Shown: piece by piece, positions 18,772-26,360 of the stretch
Layout: each line of letters starts with the position of its first letter
How positions within the stretch are numbered: position 1 is the stretch's first letter
Origin: Streptomyces sp. NBRC 109706
GTDB lineage: Bacteria > Actinomycetota > Actinomycetes > Streptomycetales > Streptomycetaceae
Length of the DNA: 64,000 nucleotides
Assembly: GCF_000974485.1 (NCBI RefSeq)
Contig: NZ_BBOM01000007.1
Location: 496,001-560,000 of the forward strand
Direction: 5' to 3'
The notes under the pieces: generated by a model
Seen by the model: the letters and a program-made list of their open reading frames with translations, nothing else
What the model was told of the DNA's origin: nothing
Databases searched by the model: none
Position numbers and translations under genes: made by a program

Positions 18772-19734
18772 TCAGGCGTCGCCGGCGCAGCGGAAGCCCC
18801 GGTCCCCCGTGGTGCTCTCCGGGTAGTCGTGGTCGCGGGCCGCCACCCGGTAGCCGTCGCAGTAGGACCGGTGGCACAGATACGAACCCCCGCGCGTCAC
18901 CCGGTCCTTGCCGGTTGGCCGGTCCCCTGGGCCGGGGCGGGCGGCGCCCGGCTGGTCGGTCCCCCACCGGTCGGCGCACCACTCCCAGACGTTTCCGGCC
19001 ATGTTGAACAGGCCGAACCCGTTGGGTTCGAACGCGGTGACGGGCGCCGTGCCGGCGTAGCCGTCCTCGGCGGTGTCGCCGGTCGGGAACGGGCCCTGCC
19101 AGATGTTGCAGCGGTGTTCGCCGCCCGGCGTCAGCTCGTCGCCCCACGGGTAACGCGCCTGCTCCAGGCCGCCGCGCGCCGCGTACTCCCACTCCGCCTC
19201 GGTCGGCAGTCGGACGCCCGCCCAACGGCAGTACGCCTGCGCGTCGTTGAAGGAGACATGCACCACCGGGTGGTCGCCGCGTTCCGCCACGCCGCTGCCC
19301 GGGCCCTCCGGCGCGCGCCAGTACGCGCCCGCCACCGCGCACCACCAGGGCGCGCGCTCCGGCCTGGGCGCCCCCTTGCGCGACTCCGCCGGCAGCAGCC
19401 CGACGAACACCAGCGACCAGCCGAACCGTTCCGCCTCCGTCAGATAGCCGGTCGCGTCGACAAACGCGGCGAACCGGTCGTTGCTCACCGCGTGCGCGTC
19501 GATCCGGAACGGTCGAAGGGTGACCCGCCGCACCGGCCCCTCCCCGTCGGCGGGCAACGCGTCGGCGTCCTCCGTTCCCATCAGGAACGCGCCCCCGTCC
19601 AGCCGCACCATCCCGGCGGTGCTCCCCCGCCCGGCTCCGGCCGCGCCGAGAGCCACGACGACCTCGCCCGCGCGGCGCCCCCCGGGCGAAGGCGAACGAC
19701 AGTCGCCGCCCTCGGCCGCACCACCACCGCTCAT
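18772..19734 (-). CDS. Formylglycine-generating enzyme (SUMF1/FGE family)
   Basis: A 320-residue protein with the FGE-sulfatase fold, which oxidises a cysteine in target sulfatases to formylglycine. It carries the complete active-site motif RGGSYLCHRSYC with both cysteines (about Cys287 and Cys292), which bind copper in characterised enzymes. The GLFNMAGNVWEWCADRW and LPTEAEWEYAARGG signatures are present. This argues for a true formylglycine generator rather than the many Cys-less relatives. No signal peptide is present, consistent with cytosolic bacterial FGE. No sulfatase gene lies in the window. The first about 40 residues are a low-complexity leader, and the true start may be downstream. 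Confidence 0.87.
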   Translation of the reverse strand: MSGGGAAEGGDCRSPSPGGRRAGEVVVALGAAGAGRGSTAGMVRLDGGAFLMGTEDADALPADGEGPVRRVTLRPFRIDAHAVSNDRFAAFVDATGYLTEAERFGWSLVFVGLLPAESRKGAPRPERAPWWCAVAGAYWRAPEGPGSGVAERGDHPVVHVSFNDAQAYCRWAGVRLPTEAEWEYAARGGLEQARYPWGDELTPGGEHRCNIWQGPFPTGDTAEDGYAGTAPVTAFEPNGFGLFNMAGNVWEWCADRWGTDQPGAARPGPGDRPTGKDRVTRGGSYLCHRSYCDGYRVAARDHDYPESTTGDRGFRCAGDA

Positions 19735-19845
19735 GTTCCCTCAACTCCCCGGCCGAAGCGCCAGAACAGCCCGTGGCAGGGCCGACGGACCAGGCCATGT
19801 TAGAGCCCGCTCCACCCCCGGGGCCGACGTAACGTCGGCAGCGCG

Positions 19846-20508
19846 TCAGCCCTGGGTGTGGTGGGCCCGATGCCGTTCCAGAACGGCGCCGACCTGGGCG
19901 AGCAGCGTCTCCCGGTCCGGTCCGTCCCAGCCGTCGAACAGGAAGTAGCCGTCGACATAGGCCTCGGGCGTGAAGTCCTGGCCGAGCAGATAGGGGCTCA
20001 GCAGATAGAGCCCGGCCTCGCCCAGGTCGACGCCCTCGGTCTCACAGTGCTCCAACAGCCCGTCGGCGACGCGCCACCGATCGCCGTCGAACCACACCAC
20101 GCCGGTGGCCAGCAGCAGTGCGTCCCCCGTCGCCGGATCCTCCAGCAGCTGGTTCTCATAGGCCTCGGTCCGGTCGCCGGCGAGCCGTCGCAGATCGTCG
20201 GGAACGCCGCCGTAGAAGGCGAGTTGCAGATCGAAGTCGTTGTCCGGGCCCGGCACGTTCAGATCGGACGTGTGCTCGTAGGTCAGCAGCAACGCCCGGC
20301 CGTCGTCGGCGAAGTACCAGATCACCGACTGCCCACCGCTGTCGTTGGTGGCATAACGGGTGGCCCCGTCGACGCGATAGCAGCGGGCCGGCGCCGAAGG
20401 GGTCGCATCGGTGCCCGAGAGGTCCGTGACGACGGCGGCCCGGCGGCGGAGTTCGGCCAGCGGGGTGCTGTTCAACGCGGTCAGGGTCTCGTCCTCGGTC
20501 ATCACCAT
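19846..20508 (-). CDS. Conserved-looking protein of unknown function
   Basis: A 220-residue soluble acidic protein. No signal peptide, membrane helix or known motif is seen. It has many aromatic and acidic residues (for example YLLSPYLLGQDFTPEAYVDGYFLFDGWDG near the C-terminus) and could be an SMI1/KNR4-like or other all-beta domain, but I cannot assign it. The codon pattern is typical of the genome. The start is ambiguous between ATGs at 20508 and 20502; a longer reading to 20682 lacks coding character. It lies downstream of the quinone oxidoreductase gene on the same strand. Confidence 0.65.
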   Translation of the reverse strand: MVMTEDETLTALNSTPLAELRRRAAVVTDLSGTDATPSAPARCYRVDGATRYATNDSGGQSVIWYFADDGRALLLTYEHTSDLNVPGPDNDFDLQLAFYGGVPDDLRRLAGDRTEAYENQLLEDPATGDALLLATGVVWFDGDRWRVADGLLEHCETEGVDLGEAGLYLLSPYLLGQDFTPEAYVDGYFLFDGWDGPDRETLLAQVGAVLERHRAHHTQG

Positions 20509-20584
20509 GCCAGGAACTATGTCGGATCGACCGGGGCGCGCGCCAACGCGCCCCGGCCACAGTCGAGTTCGGCCGCCCCTGCCG

Positions 20585-21529
20585 TCAGGAGAAGTCCAGC
20601 ACCAGCCGGCCGCGCAACCCGCCCGCCTCCAGCCTGCGGTGCGCCTCGGCCGCCTGCTCGGCCGGCAGCACTTCGGCGACATGCAGCGAGAGGACGCCGT
20701 TCTCCACCTGCCGGCAGAGCGCGTCCAGCCCGCCGGTGTCCTCGATGCCCTCCGTCACCATCAACGGCCGCACCCGCACACCGCGTTCGGCCGGACCCGA
20801 CCAGCCCCGCAGCTCCGCCAACGTCCCACCGTCGGCGACGGCCGGAACGACCTCGACGGTCTGCATCGAACCGTCCACCAGCCCCGGCACCCCCTCGGGC
20901 ACCAACTCCCTTATCCGGGCCGCGACTTCCGGGCCACGCTCGACAATATGGTCGGCACCGAACCGGCGGACGCGTTCGACGTCCCCGGGCGCGGCGTCCG
21001 CGATGACGGTCAGCCCGTCGGCCTTGGCCAGCTCGACCGCGTACCCGCCGACGGCACCGGCCGCACCGGTCACGGCGACCGTCCCGCCGGCCGGCACCGC
21101 CAGCGCGTCCAGCGCCAGCCGTGCGGTCATGGCGTTCATCAGCAACGTCGAGGCGGCCGGGAAGTCCACCCCATCGGGCGCCGGCACCACCGAAGCGGCG
21201 GGCACCACCACCTGCTCGGCATAGGCCCCACCGTGCTCACCGGTGAACAGCACCATGGCGACCACCCGTTGCCCCACCGCCAGCCGATCGCCGACCCCGG
21301 GCCCCACCTGGTCGATCACCCCCGCGGCGTCCATCCCCGGCACGAACGGGCCCCGGCGGTCGGCCATCCGCACGGCGTGCCCCCCGGTCCGCAACAGCAC
21401 ATCCGTCGGATTCACCGCCGCCGCCCGCACCCGAACCCGCACCTCGCCAGGCCCCGCCACCGGCTCCGGCAGGTTCAGCACCCGCAGCACGTCGGGACCA
21501 CCGAAGTCATACACACCGATTGCCTTCAT
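20585..21529 (-). CDS. NADP-dependent quinone oxidoreductase-like (MDR family)
   Basis: A 314-residue medium-chain dehydrogenase/reductase of the zinc-free quinone oxidoreductase group. The N-terminal catalytic domain starts MKAIGVYDFGGPDVL and contains VRAAAVNPTDVLLRTG. The NADPH-binding Rossmann motif is VTGAAGAVGGYAVELAKADGL, and the C-terminus is LRGRLVLDFS. The structural zinc Cys cluster is absent, as expected for this group. The start at 21529 is fixed by the family N-terminus. It reduces quinones or enones; the substrate is unknown. Confidence 0.85.
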   Translation of the reverse strand: MKAIGVYDFGGPDVLRVLNLPEPVAGPGEVRVRVRAAAVNPTDVLLRTGGHAVRMADRRGPFVPGMDAAGVIDQVGPGVGDRLAVGQRVVAMVLFTGEHGGAYAEQVVVPAASVVPAPDGVDFPAASTLLMNAMTARLALDALAVPAGGTVAVTGAAGAVGGYAVELAKADGLTVIADAAPGDVERVRRFGADHIVERGPEVAARIRELVPEGVPGLVDGSMQTVEVVPAVADGGTLAELRGWSGPAERGVRVRPLMVTEGIEDTGGLDALCRQVENGVLSLHVAEVLPAEQAAEAHRRLEAGGLRGRLVLDFS

Positions 21530-21618
21530 GCCACCCCACAACTCCCCCCACCCGCCCCGCATTCCGCCCCTCCCGGAACGGTGGCGCACCAGCCCGCCGC
21601 GCTCCTCTTCGGCTTCGG

Positions 21619-22266
21619 TCAGGATGCGACGAGACGGCTGGTGAACCCGTCCTGGACGAGGGACGCGTAAGCGGCTCGCACATCCTCCGGGACGTCCTGC
21701 TTGATGGCGAACCCGAGCTTCGGGTAGTCGACCACCCGTTGCAGATCGCCCACCAGCATGTCCACGACGAGCTTCTCGTCGCCGATGCTCTTCACGTAGT
21801 CGTCGAACCGCAGCGGCTCCGAGGCGCAGACCACCTCGACCTCGGGCCACAGCTTGCGAGCGGTGGCATAGGAACGCCGCTCCATATAGGGCTTGGAGAC
21901 CAGCAGCACCGACGCCGGGACGATCCCGGCCCCGGCCAGCACTTCGCGGGAGAGGCTGATGTTCTGCCCGGTATTGCCCGCGCGGGTCTCCAACAGGATC
22001 GCCTCCCCGGGCACCCCCAGTTCCAGCGCCTGCTCGCGGTAGTGCACAGCCTCCCCACGCGGAAAGCGGGCAGCCGTGGTGGGGCTGTTGCCACCGGTGA
22101 AGACAACCGTCGGAAAGAACCCGGCCCGGTACAACTCGGCGGCGAACGTGGCCACCCCCAGATCGTGACTCCCCAACCCGATCGCCACATCACAAGGCCG
22201 CACCTGATGCCCCATCTGGTGATAGTCCCAGATCAAGACGGCCAACTCCCGTTGTTCCTCCGTCAC
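21619..22266 (-). CDS. YdcF family (DUF218) protein
   Basis: A 215-residue protein of the YdcF/DUF218 family. The hallmark LIWDYHQMGHQVRPCDVAIGLGSHDLGVA follows directly on the GTG start at 22266. The remaining core has FPTVVFTGGNSP, ALELGVPGEAILLETRAGNTGQNI and VSKPYMERRSYATA. The family binds S-adenosylmethionine in E. coli YdcF and is linked to envelope metabolism elsewhere, but no reaction is established. An upstream in-frame ATG at 22359 would add unconserved residues. It lies downstream of the DUF397 gene on the same strand, separated by a hairpin. Confidence 0.82.
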   Translation of the reverse strand: MTEEQRELAVLIWDYHQMGHQVRPCDVAIGLGSHDLGVATFAAELYRAGFFPTVVFTGGNSPTTAARFPRGEAVHYREQALELGVPGEAILLETRAGNTGQNISLSREVLAGAGIVPASVLLVSKPYMERRSYATARKLWPEVEVVCASEPLRFDDYVKSIGDEKLVVDMLVGDLQRVVDYPKLGFAIKQDVPEDVRAAYASLVQDGFTSRLVAS

Positions 22267-22417
22267 GGCCCTCTGCTCCCTGGTCGGACAACATTCGGTC
22301 TCCGAACTTGAATTTGGCCGAGCGACGACGACGGCAGCCGCGGAAGGCACGCCGATCATGGGCTTGGGAAGGCGTTCAGGCCGACGTGCCAGGGGAATGC
22401 CGTGCTGGAGTGAGACT

Positions 22418-22446
22418 GGACGAGGCGGCCGGTGGTCGCCTCGTCC
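22418..22446 (-). terminator. Terminator of the XRE/DUF397 unit
   Basis: Perfect 10-bp stem GGACGAGGCG (22418-22427) and CGCCTCGTCC (22437-22446) around a 9-base loop, 18 bp past the stop of the DUF397 gene and upstream of the YdcF gene. Confidence 0.6.
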
Positions 22447-22463
22447 GTTGTCGCGGGCCGCTG

Positions 22464-22673
22464 TCAGCGGACGGTGGTGAGGAAGGCCGTCCAGGAATCG
22501 GAGGAGAAGACGATCGCCGGCCCGGTCGGTCGCTTGCTGTCGCGAACCGGAACGGCGGTGGCGCGGTCGGGGCAGACCTCCAGACAATCTCCATTGCTGC
22601 CGCCGCTGTAGCTGGACTTGCGCCAGCCGGTGAGCGAAGAAGCGTCGGGGAGGGAGGTCGGTTCAGGGTTCAT
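22464..22673 (-). CDS. DUF397 domain protein
   Basis: A 69-residue DUF397 protein: WRKSSYSGGSNGDCLEVCPDRATAVPVRDSKRPTGPAIVFSSDSWTAFL holds all the hallmark positions (W-KSSYS-G-CVEV, VRDSK-P-G, W--F). DUF397 proteins are almost always encoded next to XRE regulators with DUF5753; in S. coelicolor relatives include members of the whiJ-type developmental sets. The start at 22673 overlaps the stop region of the regulator by 11 bases, so the two are co-translated. Confidence 0.9.
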   Translation of the reverse strand: MNPEPTSLPDASSLTGWRKSSYSGGSNGDCLEVCPDRATAVPVRDSKRPTGPAIVFSSDSWTAFLTTVR

Positions 22674-23478
22674 CGTGTTCCTCTGCAATAGCCCTGGTGA
22701 GGGCTAGGGACTCGCGTTGGGGCAGAGCGTCGCTCAGAGCGACATCGTAGGCCGCATGGCACCGTGCCAACAGGGCTGGGTCATCAAGGAGATGTCCCGA
22801 CAGAACGCCCTCGGCATAGGCCACCGGGGCGGCGTCGGCGAAGCTCATCAGCATCAGCATGCCTTCCAGAAGGGCATGCGCGCCAACCGAGAAAGGAAGC
22901 ACGTGGAGCCGGAGCCGTCCGGACTCCGCCAGATCCGCGACCTTGCGCAGTTGTTCGGCCATGGCCCGGCCTCCGCCCACCCTTCGGCGAAGCGCGCCCT
23001 CGTCGAGCACTGCCCACAGTACGGGCGCCTGCGCGTCTTCCAGGATGCGGCCCCGCTCCATTCGATTGACTACCTGCTGGTCAACCACCTCCGGCTGGTA
23101 GTTCGGCTGAAACGTCTGAAAGACCGCACGGGCATACGCCTCGGTCTGGAGCAGGCCAGGAATCAGCAGACCGCTGAACTGACGGATCTCCGTCGCCTGC
23201 TGTTGCAACTCAGCGGCCTCGGCGAAGTGGTCGGCGTACCGCTGGTTCAGGTCCTCCAGCCATCGGGAGAACCAGCCGTCGGTGTTCAACGCCCTGTCGA
23301 TCCGCTTGGCGTCGTCGGGGTTGGGGAGGCGGCGACCTGCTTCGAAGTGGCTGATCAAGGTCGGTGAGCAGACCACTTCAAGGGCCAACTGCTCTTGGGT
23401 CATCCCGGCGGCGAGGCGGCGTCGGCGCAGCTCGTCGCCGTACTTCTTACGCAGTGTGGAGGGTTGTCGAACGGCCAT
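22663..23478 (-). CDS. XRE-family regulator with DUF5753 domain
   Basis: A 271-residue regulator. Residues 10-65 form the XRE helix-turn-helix (YGDELRRRRLAAGMTQEQLALEVVCSPTLISHFEAGRRLPNPDDAKRID). The rest is DUF5753 (IRQFSGLLIPGLLQTEAYARAVFQTF, later LHVLPFSVGAHALLEGMLMLMSF), thought to sense a ligand or partner. TAGGAGA 7 bases upstream of the ATG at 23478 supports the start. It forms a typical pair with the DUF397 gene and is divergent from a cluster of small genes at 23648-25210 that it may control. Confidence 0.9.
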   Translation of the reverse strand: MAVRQPSTLRKKYGDELRRRRLAAGMTQEQLALEVVCSPTLISHFEAGRRLPNPDDAKRIDRALNTDGWFSRWLEDLNQRYADHFAEAAELQQQATEIRQFSGLLIPGLLQTEAYARAVFQTFQPNYQPEVVDQQVVNRMERGRILEDAQAPVLWAVLDEGALRRRVGGGRAMAEQLRKVADLAESGRLRLHVLPFSVGAHALLEGMLMLMSFADAAPVAYAEGVLSGHLLDDPALLARCHAAYDVALSDALPQRESLALTRAIAEEHDEP

Positions 23479-23647
23479 CCGTGAATCTCCTAGCTGAACT
23501 CCCGTGCCTGACCCAGGTGTTGTCAGGCCATTTCCTCTGGTCAGCGTAGCGACCGATACACCACGCTGTGATCGAACCACCACGCAGCGGGATGACACAT
23601 CCGTCTCCCGCCGCAGACCAGGAGCGCGAGAAGGATGGGTGAGCGGG

Positions 23648-23811
23648 ATGACCACGCCAAGAGAGGACTCGGTTTCCTCGCCTGACATCGAGGAGAGCCG
23701 CCGGAAGCCGAACCCGAGCCCGACCCGCACGCGGAATTGCTCGCTCGGCTTCGGGCGCGGAACGCCGCCAGTGAGGTCAACTACCGGATCAAGAGCGGGG
23801 ACGTGCCGTGA
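23648..23811 (+). pseudogene. Small gene apparently split by a frameshift
   Basis: The ATG at 23648 opens a reading frame starting MTTPREDSVSSPDIEESRRK. The well-formed C-terminal stretch HAELLARLRARNAASEVNYR...GDVP, ending in a stop at 23809-23811, is in another frame. That second frame has a TGA at 23682-23684 and no start codon after it. Joining the frames near 23695-23715 would give a protein of about 55 residues. The terminal stop overlaps the GTG start of the next gene, the layout of a functional operon. A real frameshift, a sequencing error or programmed shifting are all possible. Confidence 0.45.
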
Positions 23812-24017
23812 GTACCCCGGAGTTCGCCGTCGATGCGGACCAGCCGACGTTGTTCGTCATGGAGTGCGTGACCTGCGGGTTCTTCGGGCCAAAGGGGCAG
23901 GACGCGGAGGACGGGGCCGAGTGGGCCAGTCAGCACCGCGCGCTGCATCCGGATCACCTCGGCTACCGCGAACACATCACCCGCGCCTACCGGTTCGAGG
24001 CCGGTGACGTGGCATGA
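23808..24017 (+). CDS. Small CxxC/HPDH protein, probably zinc-binding
   Basis: A 69-residue acidic protein. The core is ECVTCGFFGPKGQ, then EWASQHRALHPDHLGYREHITRAYRF: a C-x2-C pair followed about 22 residues later by H-x3-HPDH, a plausible CCHH zinc site. It resembles small Streptomyces proteins annotated DUF7848, though I cannot confirm membership. The next gene encodes a second protein with the same C-x2-C ... W-x3-H-x3-HPDH order, so they are paralogues. Starts and stops along this strand overlap (TGA/GTG upstream, ATGA downstream), indicating one operon. Confidence 0.72.
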   Translation: MSTPEFAVDADQPTLFVMECVTCGFFGPKGQDAEDGAEWASQHRALHPDHLGYREHITRAYRFEAGDVA

Positions 24018-24382
24018 CCGGGGAGCCGATCATCAAGGGTGCGGACTGGGTCCTCACCGACGACCACGGGCCCGGGGCGCCCAGCGGCATATACGGCGTG
24101 GAGTGCATGGCCTGCGAGGCCCGCTCGCCGCTCTTCGACGACGACGCGAAGCCCGTTGCGGTCTGGACCGTTCAGCACACCGCCCAACACCCGGACCACG
24201 ACCTGTTTCTCGCGCGGGCGGAAAAGCACTGGCGCGTCGTGCGCCGCCGGCATGAGGACGAGAACCCGGACCCGCCGCAGAAGCCGGTGCTGGCGTTTCT
24301 GGACCGGGCGTTCGGGCCGGCGTTCGTCGGGCTGATGTGCCTGGGCACCGCCCTGACCGGCTACTTCATCTCCCTCAACTGA
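24014..24382 (+). CDS. CxxC/HPDH protein with C-terminal membrane helix
   Basis: A 122-residue paralogue of the preceding protein: VECMACEARSPLF, then VAVWTVQHTAQHPDHDLFLARAEKHWRVV gives the same Cys pair and HPDH motif. Here a hydrophobic helix is added at about residues 100-120 (FGPAFVGLMCLGTALTGYFI). It would therefore be anchored in the membrane with the putative zinc site in the cytoplasm. Starts at 24014, ATGA-overlapping the previous gene. Function unknown. Confidence 0.75.
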   Translation: MTGEPIIKGADWVLTDDHGPGAPSGIYGVECMACEARSPLFDDDAKPVAVWTVQHTAQHPDHDLFLARAEKHWRVVRRRHEDENPDPPQKPVLAFLDRAFGPAFVGLMCLGTALTGYFISLN

Positions 24383-24403
24383 TCAACAAGGACAAACAAC
24401 TTC

Positions 24404-24820
24404 ATGCTCATCACCTTCATGGTCCTGGCAACCACCCGGGACGGGCACCTGCTGATGGTCCAGGGCACAGACGGCTGGACGCTGCCCCACGGCACCATCC
24501 CACCCGGCCGCTGCCCCGTCCTCACCGCACGCGAAACGCTGATGGACACCACCGGCTACGACCGAGGCGTCACCGACGCCTACGCCATCAGCCTCACCCA
24601 CCACCCCACCAACACCCTCACCTACGTCCTGGACGGCGGACACACCCCCACCATCCCCACCGGCGCACACAAACACCTCCCCACCAACGCCGCCTGGCTC
24701 CCCCTCCGCGAACTCCACGAACCACCCCCCATCATCCGCAACGCCCTCACCGCCGCCGCCCAACGACGCCGCGTACCCGTACTCATCAACGGCGAACGCC
24801 CCGACGCCGCCTACACCTAG
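24404..24820 (+). CDS. Nudix-fold-like protein without intact Nudix box
   Basis: A 138-residue protein with the outline of a Nudix domain: strand ITFMVLATTRDGHLLMVQG, then WTLPHGTIPPGRCPVLTARETLMDTTGY where the Nudix box should be. The G and RE positions are recognisable, but the EE pair that binds magnesium is not (DTT follows instead). I expect a Nudix fold that binds rather than hydrolyses, or altered catalysis. It is followed by a related gene. Third positions here are almost all C, and the coding strand is poor in G, unlike the neighbouring genes. Confidence 0.65.
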   Translation: MLITFMVLATTRDGHLLMVQGTDGWTLPHGTIPPGRCPVLTARETLMDTTGYDRGVTDAYAISLTHHPTNTLTYVLDGGHTPTIPTGAHKHLPTNAAWLPLRELHEPPPIIRNALTAAAQRRRVPVLINGERPDAAYT

Positions 24821-24841
24821 AACAGAAACAGAGAAAAGCAC

Positions 24842-25210
24842 ATGGCACAGCAGACCGTCATCATCCTCGTCACCACCCGCAACGGATACGCCCTCCTCCA
24901 CCGCGACCAACTGCCACAGGCCACCGTCCCCAACCACGGCGACCTCGCCCTCACCGGACAACTCACCCTCGCCCGCCAGACCGGCCACCTCACCGACATC
25001 ACCCGCGCCTGGACCGTCCAACCCACCACCGCCCACGGCGAGTTGTGGGTACTCGACGGCGGAACGTTCAACACCGTCCCCGACGTCACCGAGGACACCA
25101 ACCCCAACGCCCGCTGGGCACCCATCACCTCCCTCACCGACAACGCCGCCGTCCAGGAAGCCCTCGACGCCGCCAACACCGACATCAGCATTCAACTTCC
25201 CGCTGCCTGA
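24842..25210 (+). CDS. Second Nudix-like protein, catalytic box absent
   Basis: A 122-residue relative of the preceding protein. Shared features in order are the VTTRNGYALLHRD strand, LTARQT-type helix, LWVLDGGTFNTVPDVTEDTNPNARWAPITSL and the final VQEAL helix. The Nudix box region (VPNHGDLALTGQLTLARQTGHL) has no RExxEExG residues, so nucleotide hydrolysis is unlikely. The C-rich codon use is shared with its neighbour. Last gene of the plus-strand cluster; a strong terminator follows. Confidence 0.62.
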   Translation: MAQQTVIILVTTRNGYALLHRDQLPQATVPNHGDLALTGQLTLARQTGHLTDITRAWTVQPTTAHGELWVLDGGTFNTVPDVTEDTNPNARWAPITSLTDNAAVQEALDAANTDISIQLPAA

Positions 25211-25223
25211 ACCTGATGTAAAC

Positions 25224-25251
25224 GGCCGTCGGCCCCGAGGGGCCGACGGCC
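25224..25251. terminator. Bidirectional terminator, 13-bp perfect stem
   Basis: GGCCGTCGGCCCC (25224-25236) and its complement (25239-25251) with a two-base centre, between the convergent Nudix-like and SDR genes. Confidence 0.8.
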
Positions 25252-25272
25252 AGGGCTCGGTGGTCCGGGGCG

Positions 25273-26106
25273 TCAGCGCATGGTGATGACGTTGCCGGTG
25301 ATCAGGTCGGCGTCGTAGGAGACGAGGAACGCGACGGTGGCCGCGACCTCCGCCGGGTTGGCGATATGGAAGTGGGACGAGCTGGCCCTGACGTAGTCGC
25401 GGACCTCGTCGGTGACCCAGCCGGTGTCGGTGACCGGCGGGTGCACGACATTGGCCGTGATGCCGTCGGGGACCAGCTCGACCGCGGCCGACATCGTGTA
25501 GTGGGTCTGGGCGGCCTTGGCCGCGCCATAGGAGACCTCGCCCGGGAAACCGAGGTCGCCGCCCGAGGTGAGGCCGACGATGCGGCCCCAGTCGGCCTCG
25601 CGGGCCCGGTGGCGGCGGGCGAGTTCGGCGATCAGCAGGGCCGGGGCGTGGGCGTCGACGGCGAACTGCTGGCTGATCGTCTCGTGATCGACCGGGACCG
25701 TGGTGCGACCGAACTGATCTGGTTCGCCGTCGAAGCGGAAGGTGTCCTGAACCCAGCCGGACGCGTTGTTGATCAGAATGTCGACGGGGCCGAGCAGTTC
25801 CTCCGCCGCGTCGAAGATCCGGGCCGGGGCGGTGGGGTCCCTGAGGTCGGCCTCGAAGGCCGCGGCCCGACCACCGCGATCGCGGATCTCCAGGGCGACC
25901 TCCTCACCGGACGAGCTGGGGTCCCTGTGGAAACCGTCCTTCCGGTGGGCGTGCCTGCCGGCGGGTTTGCCGTCCTCCTCGTCCTCGGCCCGCAGATAGG
26001 CGCAGAGCACGGCGATGTCGTTCCTGGCGAGCGTCTCGGCGATGGCGGCCCCGATGCCGTGGTTGGCGCCGGTCACGATGGCCACATGCCTGGGTGAGCT
26101 GTCCAT
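25273..26106 (-). CDS. Short-chain dehydrogenase/reductase
   Basis: A 277-residue classical SDR. It has the cofactor motif VTGANHGIGAA (about residues 12-22), the NNASG strand, the catalytic Ser in VGLTSGGDL, and Tyr-x3-Lys as SYGAAKAAQ. An unusual charged insertion of about 30 residues (AEDEEDGKPAGRHAHRKDG...) follows the first beta-alpha unit. The start at 26106 gives MDSSPRHVAIVTG; an ATG nine residues upstream is not clearly excluded. Divergent from the acetyltransferase operon. The substrate is unknown. Confidence 0.83.
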   Translation of the reverse strand: MDSSPRHVAIVTGANHGIGAAIAETLARNDIAVLCAYLRAEDEEDGKPAGRHAHRKDGFHRDPSSSGEEVALEIRDRGGRAAAFEADLRDPTAPARIFDAAEELLGPVDILINNASGWVQDTFRFDGEPDQFGRTTVPVDHETISQQFAVDAHAPALLIAELARRHRAREADWGRIVGLTSGGDLGFPGEVSYGAAKAAQTHYTMSAAVELVPDGITANVVHPPVTDTGWVTDEVRDYVRASSSHFHIANPAEVAATVAFLVSYDADLITGNVITMR

Positions 26107-26321
26107 ACGGAAAGCCGTAGCATGCTTGCGCACGGTCACCAAGCCGATTTTCCGGCGCTGTTGACGCACGGCCGGGGTGGACACCAGGTGTCCGGAGACG
26201 GTGCGGCCCGGCGGGTCGGGTGCCGGCGGGGCCCGTGCCGGCGCGGTGCCCCGCGCCCGGGCACGCCCCGCAGCCCCTCGGCGACCGCCCGCACGCACGG
26301 GTAGAAACAGCAGGTCAGGGT

Positions 26322-26341
26322 GGGTGTACGTTCGTACACCC
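26322..26341. promoter_or_regulatory. 20-bp inverted repeat, likely TetR operator
   Basis: Perfect arms GGGTGTACG and CGTACACCC flank TT, 19 bp before the GTG of the acetyltransferase gene. A third half-site GGTGTAC follows at 26344-26350. A -10-like TACTCT (26348-26353) ends 7 bp before the GTG, so the message may be leaderless. The TetR gene lies in the same operon. Confidence 0.7.
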
Positions 26342-26360
26342 GAGGTGTACTCTCGGCCGG

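Noticed and set aside
24404..25210. Active Nudix hydrolases
   Set aside because: Neither protein has the RExxEExG metal-binding residues of the Nudix box.
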